NCBI GenBank assembly: GCA_964565335.1
Contig: CAZMEN010000049.1
Location: 1 to 20,411, forward strand
Direction of reading: 5' to 3'
Source of the DNA: Litorimonas sp964565335
GTDB taxonomy: Bacteria > Pseudomonadota > Alphaproteobacteria > Caulobacterales > Maricaulaceae
Length of the DNA stretch: 20,411 nt
Shown here: one piece after another, positions 6,579 to 14,500 of the stretch
Layout of the letters: every line of letters begins with the position of its first letter
Numbering within the stretch: the stretch's first letter is position 1
Notes under the pieces: generated by a model
Database searches by the model: none
What the model saw: the letters and a program-made list of their open reading frames with translations, nothing else
Told to the model about the DNA's origin: nothing
Made by a program: the position numbers and the translations under genes

Positions 6579-7621
6579 AAACCTGTCCAATCCAAGATAA
6601 CTTTACCCGTCTTACCTGTTTCCATTAAATCAAATGCCTGTTGGAAATCGGTGGCTTTGAACCGATGCGTAATGAGCGGCGACATGTCGAGGCCGCTATC
6701 GATCATGGCAAGCATTTTATACCATGTCTCATACATTTGCCGTCCGTAAATCCCGCGCAGCGTAATCGCTTTGCCGACAATTTTCCCGAAGTCTACAGGG
6801 AATGGCTTGGCCGGAATACCAAGCATCGCAATATTGCCCCCCATCAGCATGCAATCTAACATTTGATTAAAGGCAGGCTCTGCGCCGCTCATTTCCAAAC
6901 CGACATCAAAACCTTCTTGCATGCCTATTTCTTTCATTACGGTCCTCAAATCGTCGGCCATAGTGTTCACCATACGTGTACGATTGGTCAGAGTTTTTCC
7001 GAAATCTAATCGCCAATCATTGATGTCCGTTAGAACAATACGGCGCGCACCGGCTCTTTCAGCCACGGCCGCTGCCATAATGCCTATCGGGCCCGCCCCT
7101 GTAATTAAAACATCTTCGCCAACCAAATCATAAGATAAAGCCGTGTGAACAGCATTTCCAAGCGGGTCGAGGATGGACGCTATTTCAAGCGAAAAGTCTT
7201 GACCTAAAGGGATGACATTAAATTCAGGCAACGCTAAATATTGCGCAAACGCCCCGGGGAGGTTTACGCCAATGCCTTTGGTGTCGGGATCCAAATGAAA
7301 CCGTCCTGCGCGTGCATTTCGGGACTTCCTTCCGACCACATGGCCCTCGCCGCTTACACGGTCGCCAACTTTCACACGTGTTACTGTAGAGCCAATTGCC
7401 GCAACACGGCCGCCATATTCATGCCCGACCACTAAAGGGACAGGTACATTATTCTGCGCCCATTCATCCCATTTATAAATGTGCATATCCGTTCCGCAAA
7501 TGGCGGTGCGCTGGATTTCAATCAGCACTTCGTTGGGCGCGATGTCGGGCACAGATACGTCTTGCATCCAAAGCCCTTTTTCAGGCTTGGCTTTGACAAG
7601 CGCTTTCATCGTTTGGGTCAT
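6575..7621 (-). CDS. tdh: L-threonine 3-dehydrogenase
   Basis: This gene encodes 348 residues. Tdh oxidises L-threonine with NAD+ to 2-amino-3-ketobutyrate, which Kbl cleaves. This is the zinc-dependent medium-chain dehydrogenase type. Catalytic zinc ligands Cys42 (AICGTD), His67 and Glu68 (GHEYGG) are present, as is the NAD-binding GAGPIGIMAA. The C-terminal YGRQMYETWYKM and ITHRF runs are diagnostic of Tdh. The structural-zinc lobe, however, has none of its four cysteines: the positions aligned with E. coli Cys93, 96, 99 and 107 are Gly97, Ser100, Ala103 and Asp111, in the frame GHVVGRKSRNARAG...HLD. The ATG at 7621 overlaps the kbl TAA by one base (TAATG), and the gene's TGA overlaps the nitroreductase ATG (ATGA). 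A second Met at residue 5 matches the usual family start. Confidence 0.95.
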   Translation of the reverse strand: MTQTMKALVKAKPEKGLWMQDVSVPDIAPNEVLIEIQRTAICGTDMHIYKWDEWAQNNVPVPLVVGHEYGGRVAAIGSTVTRVKVGDRVSGEGHVVGRKSRNARAGRFHLDPDTKGIGVNLPGAFAQYLALPEFNVIPLGQDFSLEIASILDPLGNAVHTALSYDLVGEDVLITGAGPIGIMAAAVAERAGARRIVLTDINDWRLDFGKTLTNRTRMVNTMADDLRTVMKEIGMQEGFDVGLEMSGAEPAFNQMLDCMLMGGNIAMLGIPAKPFPVDFGKIVGKAITLRGIYGRQMYETWYKMLAMIDSGLDMSPLITHRFKATDFQQAFDLMETGKTGKVILDWTGL

Positions 7622-8823
7622 TAAATCACTCCCAACTCTTTTCCGACCTTAGTGAAGGCGGCGATTGTTCGCTTAATCTGTTCCGGAGTATGGGCTGCGC
7701 TCATTTGCGTGCGAATTCGAGCCTGCCCTTTGGGAACAACGGGGAAGAAGAACCCGATAACATAAATTCCTTCATCCAAAAGTTTTACAGCCATTTCCTG
7801 CGCAATATTAGCATCTCCCAACATGACTGGAATAATTGGATGTTCGCCCTCAGGCAGGTCAAAACCGGCCTTTGTCATCCCGTCTCGGAATTGCTTAGCA
7901 TTCGCTTTCAAACGGGCGCGCAGGTCATCTCCATTCTGCGCCATTTCAATCGCTTTCAAACTCGCCCCTACCAGGCCGGGAGCCAATGAATTAGAAAACA
8001 AATAAGGGCGCGAGCGTTGGCGCAACATATCAACGATGGACTGCTTTGCGCATGTAAACCCGCCCATGGCTCCGCCAAGCGCCTTACCCAGCGTACCCGT
8101 CAAAATATCCACATCGCCCTCAACATCACGGTAAGCGGAAGAACCACGTCCGCCCTCACCTAAAAAGCCGGTGGCGTGGCAATCATCCACCATCAATATG
8201 GCACCAAATTCCTTTTTAAGCGCTACGATTTCGTCGAGCTTAGCAATCGTTCCATCCATTGAAAAAACGCCATCCGTAGCAATCAATATATGGCGCGCGC
8301 CTGCTGCCTTTGCCGCTTCTAATTGAACACGAAGGTCATCCATATCCGACGTCTTAAATCGAAATCGTTTGGCTTTGCAAAGGCGGATACCGTCAATGAT
8401 AGAGGCATGATTGAGAGCATCAGAAATAATAGCATCTTCTGGCCCAAGCAGTGGCTCGAACACGCCGCCATTGGCGTCAAAACACGCGGCGTAGAGAATT
8501 GTATCTTCGAATCCGAGCCAAGCGGCTAGTGCCTTTTCCAATTCTCTATGTTGCGCTTGTGTACCGCAAATAAAGCGCACTGAGGCCATGCCAAAACCAT
8601 GTTCCTTTGTCGCGGTATTGGACGCCGCAATTAGGTCTGGGTGATTGGCAAGTCCCAAATAATTATTCGCGCAAAAGTTCAGTACATCTTGAGTTTTACC
8701 GTTTTGAGAAATTTCAATATCCGACGACTGATCGCTCGTTATAAGTCGTTCACTTTTCCACAAGCCTTCTGCCTTAATTGCGTCCAGTTCCTTGTCTAAA
8801 TCCGCGTAAAAGCTCTCAGACAT
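7621..8823 (-). CDS. kbl: glycine C-acetyltransferase (2-amino-3-ketobutyrate CoA ligase)
   Basis: This gene encodes 400 residues from ATG 8823. A TTG at 8850 would add nine residues, but AAGAGGA lies 5-6 bases before the ATG and the shorter form matches the family length (about 398). Kbl is a PLP-dependent alpha-oxoamine synthase that cleaves 2-amino-3-ketobutyrate with CoA to glycine and acetyl-CoA. Visible are the PLP lysine Lys247 in TGTLGKALGGAMGG, His139 in DALNHASIIDG, Asp213 and His216 in VDDCHATGF, and NNYLGLANHP near the N-terminus. GTQAQHRELE and the C-terminal RIRTQMSAAHT also fit. It heads the minus-strand series and is followed by its pathway partner tdh with a one-base overlap, giving coupled synthesis of the two enzymes. 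Confidence 0.96.
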   Translation of the reverse strand: MSESFYADLDKELDAIKAEGLWKSERLITSDQSSDIEISQNGKTQDVLNFCANNYLGLANHPDLIAASNTATKEHGFGMASVRFICGTQAQHRELEKALAAWLGFEDTILYAACFDANGGVFEPLLGPEDAIISDALNHASIIDGIRLCKAKRFRFKTSDMDDLRVQLEAAKAAGARHILIATDGVFSMDGTIAKLDEIVALKKEFGAILMVDDCHATGFLGEGGRGSSAYRDVEGDVDILTGTLGKALGGAMGGFTCAKQSIVDMLRQRSRPYLFSNSLAPGLVGASLKAIEMAQNGDDLRARLKANAKQFRDGMTKAGFDLPEGEHPIIPVMLGDANIAQEMAVKLLDEGIYVIGFFFPVVPKGQARIRTQMSAAHTPEQIKRTIAAFTKVGKELGVI

Positions 8824-8912
8824 AGCAATCCTCTTATTTTGTAGGCTCAATTGAGTTTATTTTGACAACCAATAGCAAATTGACGCATTAAACCAGTTCT
8901 ATCCTAGACGAA
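8824..8912. promoter_or_regulatory. divergent promoter region of kbl operon and the UDG-like gene
   Basis: This 89-base AT-rich gap lies between kbl (minus) and the glycosylase gene (plus). CTCAATTGAG at 8846-8855 is a perfect 10-bp palindrome in the kbl leader, about 23 bases before its ATG, and could be an operator. On the plus strand TTGACA (about 8863) and TTGACG (about 8880) resemble -35 boxes, but no good -10 sits at 16-18 bases. On the minus strand TTGTCA with TACAAA 19 bases on is a weak promoter candidate for kbl. Confidence 0.35.
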
Positions 8913-9527
8913 ATGGAAAATATTTTGTCCCCCGATAACGAATTTGAGAGCCTGGTAGAAACAATTCTTCAATGCGATGTTTGTTTGCACGCAAAGCCAC
9001 CTCTACCAGTAAAGCCGAACCCTATTGTTCAAGGTCATAGCCGCGCAAAAATTCGTATTATAGGACAAGCTCCGGGCACATTAGCTCACGCAAGCTCTCG
9101 TCCTTTTACAGACCCCAGTGGCAATCGCCTTCGCGATTGGCTTGGCGTCAATGACGATTGTTTTTACAACCCAGAACTCTTTGCTATCACGCCTATGGGG
9201 TTTTGCTTTCCAGGGCAGGACAAGCATGGCGGCGATCTGCCCCCGCGCAAAGAATGCGCTCCGCTTTGGCAAGAGAAACTGACGGATTCTATGCCAAATA
9301 TTGAGCTAACCCTCCTTGTCGGGATGTATGCTGTGAAACATTATCTTGGCCCCAGAGCCGAACGCACTCTTACCGAAACTGTCAGGAAATGGGAGAGTTT
9401 TGGAGAAGCCCTCATGCCGCTCCCTCACCCCAGCTGGCGCAATAATGCTTGGATTAAAAAACATGACTGGTTCGCCGAGGAATTAGCAGTCTTAAAACGG
9501 CGCGTTCGCAATATCATCGGATCGTAA
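8913..9527 (+). CDS. uracil-DNA glycosylase superfamily protein (family 4/5-like, 4 Cys)
   Basis: This gene encodes 204 residues. The family removes uracil or other deaminated bases from DNA. Motif A is GQAPG (51-55), continuing to SRPFTDPSGNRLRDWLG, matching the family-4 pattern with Gln in place of the usual Glu. The second motif is HPSWRNN (172-178) instead of the HPS/HPA-x-LL of classical family 4. Cys21 and Cys24 (CDVC), Cys98 (GFCFPG) and Cys115 (KECAPLW) are spaced as the four ligands of the 4Fe-4S cluster of families 4 and 5. The protein is near the common length of 200-220. It is divergent from kbl. The last 36 bases overlap the 3' end of pbpC on the other strand. No strong ribosome site is seen. 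The fold call is good; base specificity is not deducible. Confidence 0.82.
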   Translation: MENILSPDNEFESLVETILQCDVCLHAKPPLPVKPNPIVQGHSRAKIRIIGQAPGTLAHASSRPFTDPSGNRLRDWLGVNDDCFYNPELFAITPMGFCFPGQDKHGGDLPPRKECAPLWQEKLTDSMPNIELTLLVGMYAVKHYLGPRAERTLTETVRKWESFGEALMPLPHPSWRNNAWIKKHDWFAEELAVLKRRVRNIIGS

Positions 9528-11534
9528 AATACGAAATCTTGATTGCGCCATTTGCCCGTCCGCATCGACGACTCTCAATGTGTAAAAGCCTGAACTAGGC
9601 GGGTCGAATTTTGCAGCCCCATATTGAACATCAAGTTTTCGGCCATTCACATAAAAGCGTAAGTCTTTATTGGATTGTGCGCGTAGCTTTACAGCGGGCA
9701 TTTTATTGCTCACCAGTAATTCACTCCCATTAACCGGAAAAGAAATTTGCGGGCCGCTATCAAGAATAGATTTAAATGCTATGGCCGGATTTCGTCTTTT
9801 GCTCTGGGTCAGTTTTTGCTGTTTTGAGGCTTCATAAGAGGGGTCTCCTATTGCATCGAACAAGTCGAATAATAGGGGCGCTGCAGACTTTCGTCCCGTG
9901 TCTCCTGGGCGCGGAGCCCCATCAGGACGGCCCACCCAAACAATAATCGTGTGCGATTTGGTATAACCCGCAGCCCAGCTGTCACGCGCGCCATATGATG
10001 TCCCCGTTTTATAAGCGATAGCAGCGCGTCCTTGAACAAGGTGCCCTGGCACGCGGCCTTTTGGCGGCGTCGCACCTGATAATATCCTCGTAATTTCTTG
10101 CGCGGATTGGGTGGAAAATAATTGGACCGCCTTAATATTCTCAACACGCTCATCCTTAGTCCATAACAGAGGCCTAGCTACGCCGTCATTAGCCAACGCT
10201 GTATAGAGTAGCGCTAAATCGCCCGCCGTCATCCCTGCGCCGCCCAAAGCCAATGACAAACCGCTATCCGGCGTCCTTTGTGTAGGCAATCTTGGAATAG
10301 CGCCTGCGGAAACGAGAAGCGCTTCGAACCGCGCAGGACCAATTTGTTCCACTGCCGCAACAGCGGGGACGTTGAGCGAGTGTTTCAACGCATCTTCCAA
10401 ACGGACACTTCCGTAATAGCGGCGATTAAAATTTTCGGGCTGATAAGCCCCAAACCGTGTCGGAGCATCGCGAATGGTGCTCGTTCCATTGGCCTCTCCA
10501 TCACTCATGGCGAGAGCATAAATGAAGGGTTTCAGGGTTGAACCGGGCGAGCGCACTGCCTGTGTCAGGTCGAGCCAACCGCCTTCATGGGCGCGTTCGC
10601 CTGCACTGACATGGGCGATGACATGCTGTGTTGCGTTATTAACGACCAAAACCGACGTATTTACGTTAGAACTCTCAGACGAAAGGGCCGAATTCAAAAC
10701 CAGATACGCGGCGGATTGAATTTTTGGATCGATATAGCTTGAGATCGTCTTCCCGCGGCTCATCAATAAGGGCGCGCCAATGACTGAACCTGACGGGAAG
10801 TCAAAAAACTCTGTCGGCACTTGCGCTGATTTCGCTTCCTCTGCATGGTCTCGTGACAATAATCCAGCCTTGACCATCCTGTCCAAAAGGCGGTCTCTTC
10901 CAGCTTTGGCGGCGACAGGGTGACGGTCTGGTCGTCTCGACTCGGGCGCTTGGGGCAAAGCCACCAAGAGAGCAATTTCGTCCCACGTCAGATATCGGGG
11001 TGATTTTCCGAAATATTTCCAGCTCGCCGCCTCTACGCCCTGAATATTACCGCCAAAAGAAATACGCGTCAGATATTGGGAGAGTATTTCATCTTTAGAA
11101 AAGACCAATTCGTATTTGAGGGCCGCGATAGACTCAATCGCTTTGGATCTCATAACGCGGGGGCGCGGCTTATATTGCCGCACAAGTTGCATCGTTAAAG
11201 TCGAAGCCCCAGACACGACCTGACCTTTTTCATGCCAAGATTTTAAAGCCCGTAAAATAGCCGGAATGTCGACACCATTATGACGATAGAAGCGCTCATC
11301 TTCTATTGCCAAAACGGCGCGAATATAGTTCGGGTCGATTTTCTCCAGATCCGCATGGAAACGCCAATAATTGTCTTTGGTTGCCTTTCGCACCAAGATT
11401 TGATCATTTCGGTCATAGAGTGTCTGCGCCGTATCAAAACGTATCTCTTCCGAAGTTATCGGAAAAGCCAAGAGCGCCATCACAGCCACCCAAACAAGGA
11501 CAAGCCCTTGTTTTAAGCGTGTTGGATATATCAT
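9492..11534 (-). CDS. pbpC: penicillin-binding protein 1C (bifunctional GT51/transpeptidase)
   Basis: This gene encodes 680 residues from ATG 11534. A TTG at 11546 lies directly against the macroglobulin stop, but the ATG is preferred. The order of domains is an N-terminal membrane anchor (about 8-26), a GT51 glycosyltransferase, a transpeptidase, and a C-terminal PBP1C-type domain. The GT51 domain has catalytic Glu78 in AIEDERFYRHNGVD and GASTLTMQLVR. The transpeptidase has the Ser332-x-x-Lys335 motif in RSPGSTLKPF, SLN at 386-388 and KTGTS at 509-513. The C-terminal domain starts around 590 and includes ISFPVNGSELLV. It polymerises and crosslinks peptidoglycan in the periplasm. It lies 12 bases downstream of the alpha-2-macroglobulin gene, the conserved partner of PBP1C. 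Its last 36 bases lie within the 3' end of the convergent glycosylase gene. Confidence 0.95.
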   Translation of the reverse strand: MIYPTRLKQGLVLVWVAVMALLAFPITSEEIRFDTAQTLYDRNDQILVRKATKDNYWRFHADLEKIDPNYIRAVLAIEDERFYRHNGVDIPAILRALKSWHEKGQVVSGASTLTMQLVRQYKPRPRVMRSKAIESIAALKYELVFSKDEILSQYLTRISFGGNIQGVEAASWKYFGKSPRYLTWDEIALLVALPQAPESRRPDRHPVAAKAGRDRLLDRMVKAGLLSRDHAEEAKSAQVPTEFFDFPSGSVIGAPLLMSRGKTISSYIDPKIQSAAYLVLNSALSSESSNVNTSVLVVNNATQHVIAHVSAGERAHEGGWLDLTQAVRSPGSTLKPFIYALAMSDGEANGTSTIRDAPTRFGAYQPENFNRRYYGSVRLEDALKHSLNVPAVAAVEQIGPARFEALLVSAGAIPRLPTQRTPDSGLSLALGGAGMTAGDLALLYTALANDGVARPLLWTKDERVENIKAVQLFSTQSAQEITRILSGATPPKGRVPGHLVQGRAAIAYKTGTSYGARDSWAAGYTKSHTIIVWVGRPDGAPRPGDTGRKSAAPLLFDLFDAIGDPSYEASKQQKLTQSKRRNPAIAFKSILDSGPQISFPVNGSELLVSNKMPAVKLRAQSNKDLRFYVNGRKLDVQYGAAKFDPPSSGFYTLRVVDADGQMAQSRFRILRSDDIANAPF

Positions 11535-11546
11535 CCGTTGCCGCAA

Positions 11547-14500
11547 TTAATTACTTCCAACGCCCGTAATACTCAAACGCGAAGACTCTGTTCGGCCGCG
11601 AATATCGGGGCGGTACATATCTTCGACAACCGCGCCGGGAAAGACGAAATCACCTTCCGTGACCGCCCGCACAACATAGGCGATAACGAGGTTTTCATCA
11701 TCCCAACGGCTCAGGCGTTCGGAAACGATAACGCGGTCATCCCGCGCTTCGGCTAAATCCAAATCGCGAATTTTTCCGACGAAATCATAAACATCGCCCT
11801 TTTTTGTTTCCGCCTCAGTCAGAATGCTTTCAACTTCTAATCCCGCAGGTAAAAGGTCGGCCACAACAATCATGGCGGAACGTTTTTGACTTGGGTCGAT
11901 CGTCACGCGAACAATTGCCCGTTCGCCTTTTGACAAGGATGTCAGAGGACGTGCGGCACCCGTCATAGAGAACATCTCTTTCGTAAGCGCATATCCCTCA
12001 GACACTTTACCCGGATCAGCATTGGGCAATCCACGCACCATTTCGGAAACCCAGACCGTTTGATTGCCCGTGTTGGAAAAACTTTTGCCAGCCCCAATTT
12101 GGCTACCGATTAAACCTGCCTGTTGTGATAGTTTTGAAGTTTTGAAATCTAGGCTCTCGGATTTCACACTCACGGGGTTATTAGATACATCCAAAGCTGC
12201 AATCATGCGCACAAGATAGGACTGCTCTTGCGTGTTGACGTAATCGCCATCTTGGACGGCCGCGCCGATATAATTTAGCACATCACCGGCTTGCTCATCC
12301 GCCAAATAATCATTGGCTGTAGCCATTATAGCGGCGGCATTACGTAGACCAGAGGCGTAATAATCATCCTTGTTCACGGCTCCCGATTTCAAAGACGTTA
12401 GGGCGCGGGAGAAAAGGCTCTCTGCGCGGCGAGTATCATCTATTCGCGACAATGCTGTGGCGAGATAAGACAGAGCCAATGGGTCCTTTATATCTTTTGC
12501 CTGATTATCTGCGAGATAGCGTAAATCCGGAACGTCGACTTTATTCGCCAATGACAGAACGTAATGCGCATAGGCGGCGCGCTCAATGCGTCGCGCATCA
12601 TCGGACAGTCCTCGTGATCTAGACCAGCCATAATTATAATCCAAACTCAGGCTAGAATAACGGTTAGGATCCGCCAGTTTTTGCGCGGCAGAGATAGCCT
12701 TCTCTAACGCCTCATTAGGAACAGATTGCCCTTTGGCATCTGCGAGTATCAGAAACTCGGTGACATAGAGTTGGAGCCAAGGTGAGCTATTGCGGTCGCC
12801 AACACGCCATAGGCCGAAACTGCCCTGCCCATCCTGCCGCGCGACAAGACGTTTAATGGCGAGATCAACACGGGCAGATCTCTGCACTTCGCTTAATCCG
12901 TTCAGCCCGCCCAATTCAGAGACGAAGAGAAGCGGCATAGCACGGCTCGTGGTTTGTTCTGTGCAACCGTAAGGATAGGCAGAAAGTGACTGAACATAGC
13001 TCTGCGCGTTTAAACCCGGCAGGTTAGAGACCGACATTTTAATATCCGTTGCCGCAGGAATAAAACCTGTTAGCGAGGCAGGGTTCACCGAATAAGTATC
13101 CCCCGGAGCCAGGCGGCTGAGTTTTTTATCGGTTCTAGGCCGGAAGGGTGAACGCGTTTCAATCTGTAATGATTTAGACAAAGCGAAATTCTGTAAACCG
13201 CTCAACTTTACATCCACATCGGACACACCCAAATCATTTGCCGCAATGGAGAATTTCACATCTTCACGGGCGTTCCGTAAGAGGTCAAATGTTGTTTTAG
13301 AAGCTTGCGAGGCCAAGTCGGAATACAGCCCTAATGAGTAAGCGCCTACCGGGCCGTCGAGATTATCGACGCTGACAGTCGCAATGGCTGTATCACCGGG
13401 CGCGAGGAAACGCGGCATGCCCACTGTCATCGGCACAGGGTCGCGCACAATCAATTCCCCCTCGCTACTACCAATGGAAGTGTCGGACCAAGCCGTAGCC
13501 ATGAGGCGTAAACGCCCTTGAAAATCTGGCACTTCAAAAGACACAACCGCTTTCCCGTTCTTTACCCTAATGGGGCCCGAATAGAGAGACACTGTCCTTT
13601 CAGGGATAACGCTTAAGCCAGCGCCACCGACACTATCTCCGCCCTGAGGCAAGATAGCCGCAATACCGAGGTTCGGATTAAGCAGGCGCGCATAATCGTC
13701 GCGTACGTCCAGATTAAACGCTTTCTTGCCAAAGAAATACTTGGCCGCATCAGGCGCTTCATACTGGGTGAGTTGCAAAATACCTTCATCAACAGCGGCT
13801 ACAGATACCCACGCTTTCTCCGCCCCTTTAAGGCCCTCAATTTCGACTGGGAGATCCAAGGTTTGGCGAGGTACAAAGACGTCTGGCGCATCAAAACGCA
13901 CCTCCAAGACCTGATCGGAACGATCCAAAGCAACATAGCTCAGACCTGCGGCGCGGCGCTGTATAGATTCACCGCTCTTATCTTCGGGTGTGTAAAGCGT
14001 AAGCATGGCATACACGCTATCACCCCACGCCTTGTTGAACTTGAATGAGAGCTCAGACTCACCTTCGGGCAACATCACAGATTGAATGGATTGAACAGAC
14101 TCATTCGCAATCACCAAATCACCCCGTCCGGCATAAGGCGCATTGACGGATAAGGTCACGATATCGCCGCTACTGACCGTCTCTTCGACTTTCCCCATCA
14201 CGATGCGGTCCGGTGCGTCTACGCCGTTTCCGGGCCTTGCCCAGCCTACGTTAAAACGGAGGGTGCCTTTTGCCCCTGAGGCTGACTTGGCTTCCAGCCG
14301 GTATTGACCGCGTGGAAGGGTTCGGCTCCACTCCGCGGGCTGCGTTCCCAGTGTCAACTCATCAGAGGTCAGTACAATATCCGACACATCCTTACGATAG
14401 CGCCAGCGTCCATTTTCGCGATACCACTGAAAATCGTGGATTTCCTCGAATAGGCGCCATTCCACCTCACCTGCAATAAGTTTTCCTGCGCCGTCAACAT

